Of a DNA stretch of 64,000 nucleotides, positions 27,210 through 34,635 are shown in pieces. This stretch comes from Alteromonas naphthalenivorans (lineage in GTDB: Bacteria > Pseudomonadota > Gammaproteobacteria > Enterobacterales > Alteromonadaceae): assembly GCF_000213655.1 (NCBI RefSeq), contig NC_015554.1, forward strand, positions 1,116,001 to 1,180,000. Reading direction: 5' to 3'. A program made the position numbers and the translations under genes. The first letter of the stretch is position 1. Each line of letters begins with the position of its first letter. The notes beneath the pieces were generated by a model. The model was not told the DNA's origin and searched no databases. It saw nothing but the letters and a program-made list of their open reading frames with translations.

Positions 27210-28382
27210 CTAATCTGGGACATTGCTTTCTTCTCGTACTTTTAAGGTAAGCTCGCTATCTTGGGGGCTAATGGAAAAGTCGAATTTACCTAAAATATTC
27301 ATGCCTAACAGCCCATCTGCGCTAGGCAACGCATCGACGGGGAGCACTAGCGCTGAAACATCATCAAAACGGAAGCCTGCAAAATAAAAAGTAGGGATTT
27401 GTACCAACGGCGCACTGATGGTGCCAGAGGCAGTGTTTACATCAAAATTACCAATAAAAGTAAGGCGACGTAGCCCACCTAAGCGGCTGAATAAATCTGT
27501 GGTGATGGCGGTTGTGGTGGCACCGGTATCTAGCACCATGTCAGCTTGTTGATTAAGGGCTTTTACTCCCACACGGTACTGATCGCCGTCTCGTACAAGT
27601 GCTACGCGGGTAACATCGTTTCCAAGTAGTTTGTTGCGAGCACCGCGCTCGTCAGTACTATTCGGGTCATCAAGATTACTTTCACTGTACGCGATATTCC
27701 GTATCGCATTGGCTTGGCTATCGTTATAAGAAAGGCTTGCCAGTACATCTTCCATCAGCGTCACTTTCTGTTGCCTGGCATAAGCCTCAGCAAGTTGAAG
27801 AATATACTGCCTGTTATCAGGCACCCGCTGAAATAAGGGTTCATTTAAGTTTGCCAGTAAGTCCCATTGACCGCTAGCGGAAAGCTCGTTTTGAGCAGTG
27901 TCGTAAAGGTTGGCAATTCGCTTTTCAACCTTGGCTTTGCTGGCTGGCGAAAACGGCAATTCTGCTAAATCATGAAAGTGTATAAGCGCATCTGATAGCG
28001 GCTGTGTTCTTACAATTAATTCAGCCTCAAGCAACAATAAGCTTTCATCGGTGGGAAATTGTTGTAGTGCGCTATTTAATTGTTGCTTGAGTAAAGCGTA
28101 ATTACCGCTGTTTAACAGTAGGGTTAGTTCATGAATGTAGTTATTGGTGACTTGAAGTTCTCTTTTTGACCCGTCGTACACATCACTGTTAGTTTCCGCA
28201 TTACGTTTATCTGTAGCGGGCACGTCTTTATAGCTATTTAGGTTGGCTGAAGATTGAATAAGCGACGCTTTGTTCGTCGCCGCTATTTCTACCGCTTGGT
28301 TCAACGAAAGAAACAGGTAGCCGTTTAACAGCAAAGATGCAGCAAGCACCACAAATAAACACGCTAACAACCCTTTGTTCAT
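27210..28382 (-). CDS. Membrane-anchored TPR and retropepsin-like aspartic protease
   Basis: A 390-residue protein. Residues 7-29 form a single N-terminal anchor (LACLFVVLAASLLLNGYLFL). A helical middle of about 200 residues looks like TPR units (LLKQQLNSALQQFPTDESLLLLEAELI and similar). The C-terminal 120 residues carry a retropepsin-like domain with the catalytic motif in MVLDTGATTTAI and a second GLLGMNILGKFDF segment. A single DTG motif means it would work as a dimer, as in the clan AA proteases of proteobacteria. The substrate is unknown. It is followed 3 bp away by the thioesterase gene. Confidence 0.8.
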   Translation of the reverse strand: MNKGLLACLFVVLAASLLLNGYLFLSLNQAVEIAATNKASLIQSSANLNSYKDVPATDKRNAETNSDVYDGSKRELQVTNNYIHELTLLLNSGNYALLKQQLNSALQQFPTDESLLLLEAELIVRTQPLSDALIHFHDLAELPFSPASKAKVEKRIANLYDTAQNELSASGQWDLLANLNEPLFQRVPDNRQYILQLAEAYARQQKVTLMEDVLASLSYNDSQANAIRNIAYSESNLDDPNSTDERGARNKLLGNDVTRVALVRDGDQYRVGVKALNQQADMVLDTGATTTAITTDLFSRLGGLRRLTFIGNFDVNTASGTISAPLVQIPTFYFAGFRFDDVSALVLPVDALPSADGLLGMNILGKFDFSISPQDSELTLKVREESNVPD

Positions 28383-28385
28383 CGC

Positions 28386-28865
28386 TTATATTTCCCCCGT
28401 GCTTTGCAGTTGAAGGCTAGATTCAATGCATGCATTACCATAAATTTCCTTAAAGGGTTCGGGCAAACGCTTGGGTGCGCCACTATCTAGGCTAACGCAA
28501 ACAAAAGTGGTTAGTGCTTCAAATACGGTTTTTTGTCTGCGCTCACAAATAAATTGAAAGTGTCGTTTTAGGGTTAGCTTGTTATCACAACTCACAATCC
28601 ACGTTGCGCATTGTAGATTGTCACCTTCGTGAGAGGGCAGGTGGTAATCAAGTTCATGGCGTTTAATCACCATGGCGCGGTTGAGCGACTGATAGTCAGA
28701 AAACTGCAATCCGAGTGAATTTGAATGGGCCCACGCCAATGCTTCTACTTGGGTTAAGTAAGCCACATTATTAACGTGGTTATAGTGATCTAAGTGACTA
28801 GCATCTATTTGCCAAGATTTGATAAAGGGCGATTGATATCGCCATGGTAATAAAGACTCTGGCAT
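28386..28865 (-). CDS. Hotdog-fold acyl-CoA thioesterase
   Basis: A 159-residue protein of the 4HBT/YbgC-like group. The active-site helix region reads IDASHLDHYNHVNNVAYLTQ, with the conserved Asp/His and NN pair (DHYNHVNNVAY). The rest is the usual hotdog strand pattern (ALTTFVCVSLDSGAPKRLP at the end). It hydrolyses acyl-CoA thioesters. The stop of this gene is 3 bp from the upstream end of the protease frame, so the two are probably cotranscribed. The chain length preferred is unknown. Confidence 0.85.
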   Translation of the reverse strand: MPESLLPWRYQSPFIKSWQIDASHLDHYNHVNNVAYLTQVEALAWAHSNSLGLQFSDYQSLNRAMVIKRHELDYHLPSHEGDNLQCATWIVSCDNKLTLKRHFQFICERRQKTVFEALTTFVCVSLDSGAPKRLPEPFKEIYGNACIESSLQLQSTGEI

Positions 28866-28914
28866 TCGGGGTAAACTCAGTTGCTACCTTGGTGCGACCG
28901 TGTAGAAGACCACA

Positions 28915-29676
28915 TCAGGCTGTTAAATTAGTAGAAACGATAGGAAGCGGGTTATCTTCTGGCAAGGGGACTGACTCATCAAACAACACATGCATCAGTG
29001 CTTCTTCTCGTTCAAGTACAGGATGAATAAAGCTTTGCACATCGCCGATGGCTTTAAATGAGTGAAAGCCATTTTCTAGTAGTTCGTGCAGCGACAGCAG
29101 TCCAGCTAGTTTGGCGGGGCGTCTTGATAAGCTAATTAACATACCAATCCCGCGAATTTTAATCACATCGCCGAGTTGATCGCCAAGGTGCGCAATAATA
29201 TCGAGTTGGCGTTGCCTGTCTTGCTGCCGGCCCGTATTGCGGTAGGCTAGGGCGTAACTGTCACGATTTAGTGGTGCCCCTTTGAGTTGATGGACCATCT
29301 GCATATCTAAATCGAATGACAGGGCGTTAAGTGCCAACGCATCGTTCATAGCGTTCATAGCTTTGTCAGGAAGCACTTTAGCAAGCTTAGGGATAACGCG
29401 GATTAAATCAGCGTCACGCTGGCTGAAATCTTTTGGGCCATACAGTTCATCTACAAAAAATTGCATGGCTTTTTGATAACGCGCTTGTTTGGCTAAATCA
29501 TCGTGAGACACCAGCAGGCGCTCGCATTGCCAGTGCTGAAGTTCGTGAATACTATCCATAATACCCACTTTAAGCGCTAGGTCTCGAAGCGCATTCACTC
29601 TGTGTATATGCTTAACGATATTCTGTGGCACGCAAATAACATCCTTCCGTAGTGCTTTAATACTAGCTTGACGCAA
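28915..29676 (-). CDS. FFLEELY-motif family protein
   Basis: A 253-residue protein from a TTG at 29676; a TAG lies upstream in frame and no ATG is available before MDSIHELQHW, so the exact start is uncertain. It contains FFVDELYGPKDFSQRDADL, matching the FFLEELY motif of a conserved but uncharacterised proteobacterial family. The remainder is helical (ELLENGFHSFKAIGDVQSFI near the end). No catalytic motif is visible. It is the first gene of a possible unit with the thioesterase and protease and is divergent from epmC. Confidence 0.75.
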   Translation of the reverse strand: MRQASIKALRKDVICVPQNIVKHIHRVNALRDLALKVGIMDSIHELQHWQCERLLVSHDDLAKQARYQKAMQFFVDELYGPKDFSQRDADLIRVIPKLAKVLPDKAMNAMNDALALNALSFDLDMQMVHQLKGAPLNRDSYALAYRNTGRQQDRQRQLDIIAHLGDQLGDVIKIRGIGMLISLSRRPAKLAGLLSLHELLENGFHSFKAIGDVQSFIHPVLEREEALMHVLFDESVPLPEDNPLPIVSTNLTA

Positions 29677-29836
29677 GCGAGTGGCGCATGCAAGCCGCTA
29701 AGCCTATTCCCGCCATATTTTCACTGTTATAATACCCGCCCTTAAATGTATGGCTAACGGGAAACGTCTTTGAATTTTAGTACTTGGTGCAATATAACAC
29801 GGCTAACTTATTCACTCGCTGCAGGAGTTTTTCAGC

Positions 29837-30361
29837 GTGGGGAATGAGATAGACCCTGACGTACCTGCGCTAATTACTTTGTTTAACAGCACCTTTACCG
29901 ACTTTCAAACGAAGCTGGTATTAGGTGACGACGAGCCTGTTTATCTTCCCGCCAATGAAGATATTCCCTATCATCGTATTGTATTTGCCCACGGCTTCTT
30001 TTCCAGCGCGCTGCATGAAATTGCCCACTGGTGTGTGGCGGGTGAGAAACGTCGTTTACTTGAAGATTACGGTTATTGGTATTGCCCTGATGGGCGAGAT
30101 GCCAAGCAGCAAGCTGAATTTGAAAGTGTAGAGATTAAGCCGCAAGCTATTGAGTGGGCGTTTAGCGAAGCTGCAGGGCGCCAATTTCAAGTGAGTACCG
30201 ATAATTTAAATGGTGCAGAGCCCGATAGAAAAGGTTTCACTAAAAATGTAGAAGCCCAGTTAGCGTGGTATAAAAACAATGGCTTCCCCCCAAGGGCGGC
30301 ACGCTTTATCGATGCTTTAAAAAAACACACAGAAATTAACGGGAGCGCAGTAACCCAATGA
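29837..30361 (+). CDS. epmC: Elongation factor P hydroxylase
   Basis: GTG start at 29837 with GCAGGAG at 29821-29827; no in-frame ATG is near. The 174-residue product closely follows E. coli EpmC/YfcM: VYLPANEDIPYHRIVFAHG, then the metal-binding HEIAHWC, GYWYCPDGRDA and EPDRKGF. EpmC hydroxylates the beta-lysylated lysine of EF-P, the last step after EpmA and EpmB. It shares an ATGA with the NAD-kinase-like gene, and yfcL follows, as in the E. coli neighbourhood. Confidence 0.95.
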   Translation: MGNEIDPDVPALITLFNSTFTDFQTKLVLGDDEPVYLPANEDIPYHRIVFAHGFFSSALHEIAHWCVAGEKRRLLEDYGYWYCPDGRDAKQQAEFESVEIKPQAIEWAFSEAAGRQFQVSTDNLNGAEPDRKGFTKNVEAQLAWYKNNGFPPRAARFIDALKKHTEINGSAVTQ

Positions 30362-31488
30362 ACAAGCCGGTATTTCGATTAGGTGTGGTAGTTAACCCTT
30401 TTGCAGGTATAGGCGGCGCGCTTGCATTAAAAGGCAGTGACGGTGCCGATGTGCGTGAAAAGGCGTTAGCAATGGGCGCTGAAAAAAAAGCTAACGAAAA
30501 AATGGCTAAAGCGCTGTCTATAGTAGAGGCCTTGTCAGAACAGTTCACTATCGTTACCGCCGCTGGAGAAATGGGCGAAGACGTGTGTGCATCGTTAGGA
30601 TTACCCTTTGAGGTGGTGTACAAGAGTGCATCGCAACAAACAGAAGGGGAAGATACCGAGCGTGCTGTACAGGCTTTCCTTAACTGTAATCTTGATGTTA
30701 TTTTATTTGCTGGTGGCGATGGTACTGCCCGCAATGTGTGTAAAGTTGTGGGTGAAAAAGTGCCGGTGTTAGGTGTGCCGGCGGGATGTAAAATCCACTC
30801 GGGCGTGTACTGCGTGACTCCGTCTGCCGCAGGACAGGTCATTAGCCAAATGATCAAGGGCGAAATTGTCAGTGTGATGGAAGGCGAAGTGCGAGATATC
30901 GATGAAAACGCATTTCGAACCGGAAAAGTGATAGCAAAACACTATGGCGAGATGCGAGTGCCCGCCGAACTAACCTACGTGCAAGCCGTAAAAATGGGTG
31001 GTAAAGAGGACGAGGCGCTAGTCCTCGATGATATTGCCGCTACCATTAGCGAATTAATGGACGACAACCCAGACACCTATTTTGTTATGGGGTCGGGCTC
31101 TACCGTTGGCGCGGTTATGGAGTTTCTGGGTTTAGAAAATACCTTACTAGGTGTTGATGTAGTGCTGGATAAAACGCTTGTAGCTAGCGATGTAACTGCA
31201 TCTGAATTGCTTTCGCTTACCCAAGGAAAGCCAACCCAAGTGGTATTAACCGTTATTGGTGGGCAAGGTCATATTTTGGGGCGTGGAAATCAGCAGCTTA
31301 GTCCAGACTTTATCCGCGCTATCGGCAAACAAAATATGCGGGTTGTTGCGACTAAACAGAAGTTACAATCGCTTGGTAACAAACCATTACGATTAGATTC
31401 TGGCGATGCTGAGTTAGATGCATCGCTACAAGGTGCGTTCACCATTATTACCGGTTACAAAGACAAGGTTCTTTATAACGCCGAATAG
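30358..31488 (+). CDS. ATP-NAD kinase family protein (COG3199-like)
   Basis: A 376-residue protein whose start overlaps the epmC stop as ATGA. The N terminus has VVVNPFAGIGG and the kinase core motif AGGDGT is at about 118-123, followed by VLGVPAGCKIHSGVY. A GSGSTVGAVMEFLG motif is further on. These belong to the NAD kinase/diacylglycerol kinase fold, in the COG3199 group that is distinct from NadK and close to AcoX. It could phosphorylate NAD or an unknown lipid or sugar; the substrate is not established. E. coli has no such gene between epmC and yfcL. Confidence 0.85.
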   Translation: MNKPVFRLGVVVNPFAGIGGALALKGSDGADVREKALAMGAEKKANEKMAKALSIVEALSEQFTIVTAAGEMGEDVCASLGLPFEVVYKSASQQTEGEDTERAVQAFLNCNLDVILFAGGDGTARNVCKVVGEKVPVLGVPAGCKIHSGVYCVTPSAAGQVISQMIKGEIVSVMEGEVRDIDENAFRTGKVIAKHYGEMRVPAELTYVQAVKMGGKEDEALVLDDIAATISELMDDNPDTYFVMGSGSTVGAVMEFLGLENTLLGVDVVLDKTLVASDVTASELLSLTQGKPTQVVLTVIGGQGHILGRGNQQLSPDFIRAIGKQNMRVVATKQKLQSLGNKPLRLDSGDAELDASLQGAFTIITGYKDKVLYNAE

Positions 31489-31528
31489 TTTAGAAATTTT
31501 AGATTACGTTTAAGATTAGGAGAAATAC

Positions 31529-31831
31529 GTGTTACCTCCGGCTTCAGCCCCCCAACAAGTAGTAAACCAAATTGCAGCGATAGAGGCTGCGTTAGATGAT
31601 GTAGTTAATCATGGTAGTGACGATGAGCTGTTTACAGCCAGTTACTTACAAGGCCATTTCGCCGTGGTGTCTCGTCAGCTAGAAATGCAAAGCAGCGCAA
31701 CTATGCAGCAACTAGATTCAGATATGGCAGCAAGCTTGCAAGCCGCATTTAACAACAAAGAACTAGAGGGCGATGATGCTGCGCAGGTTAAGCGCCTTTG
31801 GTCACGATTATTTGACCAGGCGCGCAGCTAA
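31529..31831 (+). CDS. yfcL: YfcL family protein
   Basis: A 100-residue protein from GTG at 31529 with AGGAG at 31518-31522. It has the helical pattern of YfcL (LDDVVNHGSDDELFTASYLQGHF). Its function is unknown. In E. coli yfcL lies between mnmC and epmC, and here it is 40 bp after the kinase-like gene and upstream of the FlgO genes and mnmC. It probably belongs to the epmC operon. Confidence 0.85.
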   Translation: MLPPASAPQQVVNQIAAIEAALDDVVNHGSDDELFTASYLQGHFAVVSRQLEMQSSATMQQLDSDMAASLQAAFNNKELEGDDAAQVKRLWSRLFDQARS

Positions 31832-32263
31832 GCGCCAAAATGTCGCACAACAAAGCGCTATGCGTGGAATCTGGAAACGGAATAATTATCCGGCAAATTA
31901 CGCCTGAAAGCGGCATGGCTTTGCCGCTTAGGCACCCTCACTTTCTCTCAATCGTTGGTGTTATTTTAAACACCCAGCCACGTTGATTGGCGTTCCTTTT
32001 CTAACGTTAGCTAAAAACAATATTTTCCCTCTAAGCGCCAAGTAGCGGAGTAATGCGGCTTACGGCTTAGTTTTACAAGCCTTCTGACATCGCTTGCTTT
32101 AGTTCGGCACTTTTCAGCGTTTACCTTTTCTCAGACTTTACGCGCTACATGACACGCCCCCACAGGTTGTGGTGCGAATATTGCTAATCTTGTTGTTGAT
32201 AAGAAAAGACAACAAGTGTGACGTAACGCGCTTTTTACAAATGGCTTATTTCTAGGTGAATAT
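31832..32263. other. Intergenic region with stem-loops
   Basis: No gene is visible. Two structures are: an 8-bp stem (AAGCGGCA/TGCCGCTT, 31908-31929) without a T run, and an 8-bp stem (CTTGTTGT/ACAACAAG, 32189-32216) 48 bp before the first FlgO start. The second could be a leader structure. Confidence 0.5.
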
Positions 32264-32977
32264 ATGTTCGGTTTAATTCAACTTGCGAGTTACAAGCGTA
32301 GCGCTAGTAACGCACCCAAAATAGCAGGGTACTGCACGGTGCGCTGTACCTTTCGCTGTATCTTGCGCAACACTTCGCGAGTGCTGTCTGTCGGACTCAT
32401 ACTTGCCATTGTTGGTGGTTGCCAATCGTCGGACGATGCCAAAGCCCAAATGTCACAGTCTGATCCCTTAGCGGTTCCTGCCCTTGGGAATGTTGAATAT
32501 CACACCTACATTTTAGCCAATGAGCTGTTTGCCGATTTGAGACCTTCTAGGCAAGCGCGCTATGCCGTGGCGGGATTTGTGCCTGTTGATACCATGAAAT
32601 ACAACAAGAATGATCAACATCCATTGATGATGTTAGGGCATCAATTAGAGCAGGGTATGATGACCGAAGCCACAAAACGTGGTTTTACTACTCAAGAATT
32701 TAAGCTTTCGAACGATATAATTGTTAATGACGAAAGCGATAGAGTACTTACGCGCAATATCGACCAATTGTCCGATATTGAACGGGTCGATTTCTACATA
32801 ACGGGTACCTTGGTTTACCAACAGTCTGGGGCTGTGGTTAACGCAAGAATTATCAACGTAAGAAATAAAGACGTGGTGGCGGCAGCTACCCGCTTTTTCC
32901 CGGCGGAGATTTTCTGGGAAGAAGAGCGAGTAACGAGCCGTAATGGTCGACTCTACAGAACTGAAGGTGGAAGGTAA
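32264..32977 (+). CDS. FlgO-family lipoprotein, paralogue 1
   Basis: The ATG at 32264 has AGGTGA just upstream. The 237-residue product has a long N-terminal part before a lipoprotein signal: GLILAIVGGC. A TTG at 32363 would give a compact signal (MRNTSRVLSVGLILAIVGGC), but it lacks a ribosome-binding site. The mature part has the FlgO fold: ANELFADLRPS, then VAGFVPVDTM, LGHQLEQGMM, VDFYITGTLV and VVNARIINVRNKDVVAAA. FlgO is an outer-membrane lipoprotein of Vibrio flagella. The next gene starts 4 bp later. Confidence 0.8.
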   Translation: MFGLIQLASYKRSASNAPKIAGYCTVRCTFRCILRNTSRVLSVGLILAIVGGCQSSDDAKAQMSQSDPLAVPALGNVEYHTYILANELFADLRPSRQARYAVAGFVPVDTMKYNKNDQHPLMMLGHQLEQGMMTEATKRGFTTQEFKLSNDIIVNDESDRVLTRNIDQLSDIERVDFYITGTLVYQQSGAVVNARIINVRNKDVVAAATRFFPAEIFWEEERVTSRNGRLYRTEGGR

Positions 32978-32981
32978 CGGG

Positions 32982-33761
32982 ATGAACGCACTATTTAAAT
33001 GCACGGCTAAATGTACGGCATGTATCCTAGCAACATCAATGCTAGCCCTGAGCGGTTGCTCTATGATGTTAGGCGAAGAAGAAGTGGCAGTTGAAGAAAC
33101 GTCTCGACCGGCCATGAACGTAGTAGACATTATGGCGATAGACCGCCCTTCGCCGCAAAAAGAAGATGATGACGAACAGTCAAACGAGCACAAGGGTATG
33201 GATGCGTTTGGCGCCATAGGCCAACCTACGCTTTATTCAAGTGTTCAAGGGGCTTACAAAGGTCGGCCGCTCACTAAGCATATTGGTGATTACGTCAAAA
33301 ATATGACCCAAGACCTTATCGCGAACATGGAATATGTGAATGAAAAAACGCCTATTGGTGTAACGCATTTCGCGCTAATTGATACCAATCTGCAAGAAAC
33401 GGATTTACTAGGTAAGCAAATGGCAGAGTCATTTGTTCACGAACTGCATAAATTTCGTGTGCCCGTTATCGATTTTAAAGCCACAGACTACATTCGTATT
33501 ACCGACGGTGGCGACTTCGTTCTTAGCCGCGACTATTTAGAATTAAGCAGCAGTTTACCCATAGATTACGTACTTACGGGCACCATGGCTAAACACCAGG
33601 GCGGCGTGTTAGTTAACGCCAGAATTTTGGGCATAGAATCTCGCGCGGTAGTGGCGAGTGCACAAATGCTAGTGCCATTTTATGTGGTAGAAGCGTTAAT
33701 CCCTAGCGACGGTAGCCAAAAGAACGGCATGCGTGATGGCGTAAAATTAAGTAGAGGTTAA
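32982..33761 (+). CDS. FlgO-family lipoprotein, paralogue 2
   Basis: The ATG at 32982 (MNALFKCTAKCTACILATSM) is chosen because it begins the signal peptide; the upstream in-frame ATG at 32943 overlaps paralogue 1 and adds 13 residues with no role. The lipobox is LALSGC, placing the protein in the outer membrane. The mature part has an acidic linker and then the FlgO domain: VKNMTQDLIANM, VTHFALIDTNLQ, LGKQMAESFVHEL, IDYVLTGTMA and VLVNARILGIESRAVVASAQ. It is encoded 4 bp after paralogue 1 and 2 bp before paralogue 3. Confidence 0.85.
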   Translation: MNALFKCTAKCTACILATSMLALSGCSMMLGEEEVAVEETSRPAMNVVDIMAIDRPSPQKEDDDEQSNEHKGMDAFGAIGQPTLYSSVQGAYKGRPLTKHIGDYVKNMTQDLIANMEYVNEKTPIGVTHFALIDTNLQETDLLGKQMAESFVHELHKFRVPVIDFKATDYIRITDGGDFVLSRDYLELSSSLPIDYVLTGTMAKHQGGVLVNARILGIESRAVVASAQMLVPFYVVEALIPSDGSQKNGMRDGVKLSRG

Positions 33762-33763
33762 TC

Positions 33764-34480
33764 ATGAAAAGGCTTATTGCTTTGCTGGCAATGGGGGTAG
33801 TCGCTAACCTCACCGCGTGTACCAGTACTGAATCAATCGGCTCTTTTTGGCTAGGTGATGACGGAGAAATTTCTCACTCTGCTGAGCCTGTTCCTGTGCC
33901 AAGGGGATCAGGCCTTGAGTACCACCCAGACTCTCGCGACCGTGAATATCAGCAGCACATTGCTGTGGATCCAGGCTACAGAGACCCTTTGCACCAAGGT
34001 TTTTCTCCTTCACAAACCCACAAACGCTTAAATGACTACGCATCGCAATTGGCGATGGACTTAATGGATAACGCAACCCGCCTTACACAGCAAGACATGG
34101 TGGGGGTGACCAGTTTTGTGCGCTTGAATGAATCTTTAGGTGATAGCACGGTGTTAGGAAATCAACTTTCTGAATACCTTATTGCCGAACTTCAAGAATT
34201 TGGGCTAGCCATTGTAGACTTTAAAATGGCTGGTGGCGTGACAGTAACGCCCTTTGGTGATTTTGTATTAAGCCGAAAAGCGAATGCACTGGCCAAGCAA
34301 GTGTCGATGGACCATGTAGTGACAGGCACTATTATTGAAGACGACAGGGGCGTTCGCATTAATGCCCGTATTGTCTCAATGCAAAACAAGCAAGTTGTTG
34401 CCAGTGCGAACATCTATATTCCCGCGTTCATCGTGACCGATTTAAATAAAGGCTTAACGGCGCAGGTGCCAGTACAATAA
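33764..34480 (+). CDS. FlgO-family lipoprotein, paralogue 3
   Basis: A 238-residue protein with a lipoprotein signal (MKRLIALLAMGVVANLTAC, the lipobox cysteine at 19). The mature part has the same FlgO pattern: YASQLAMDLMDNA, VTSFVRLNES, LGNQLSEYLIAEL, DFVLSRKANALAKQVSMDHVV and INARIVSMQNKQVVASANIY. The three paralogues share order and spacing of these blocks. It closes the operon; a bidirectional terminator lies 50 bp downstream, facing mnmC. Roles beyond the flagellar outer ring are not established. Confidence 0.85.
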   Translation: MKRLIALLAMGVVANLTACTSTESIGSFWLGDDGEISHSAEPVPVPRGSGLEYHPDSRDREYQQHIAVDPGYRDPLHQGFSPSQTHKRLNDYASQLAMDLMDNATRLTQQDMVGVTSFVRLNESLGDSTVLGNQLSEYLIAELQEFGLAIVDFKMAGGVTVTPFGDFVLSRKANALAKQVSMDHVVTGTIIEDDRGVRINARIVSMQNKQVVASANIYIPAFIVTDLNKGLTAQVPVQ

Positions 34481-34530
34481 GGCGTTACGGATTGGTGAGT
34501 TTTTAACTGCCGGTGACAATCGAATTAAAC

Positions 34531-34587
34531 AAAAAAGCGCAGTCTGAAGTGGCCCAGTAAAATAGGCGTTCAGCACTGCGCTTTTTT
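34531..34587. terminator. Bidirectional terminator between FlgO genes and mnmC
   Basis: AAAAAAGCGCAGT (34531-34543) pairs with ACTGCGCTTTTTT (34575-34587), a 13-bp stem with T runs in both directions, between two convergent genes. Confidence 0.85.
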
Positions 34588-34635
34588 ATTGCAGCTTAAA
34601 AAATTGCTGCTTAAAAATAGCGATAAAAGCCATCG

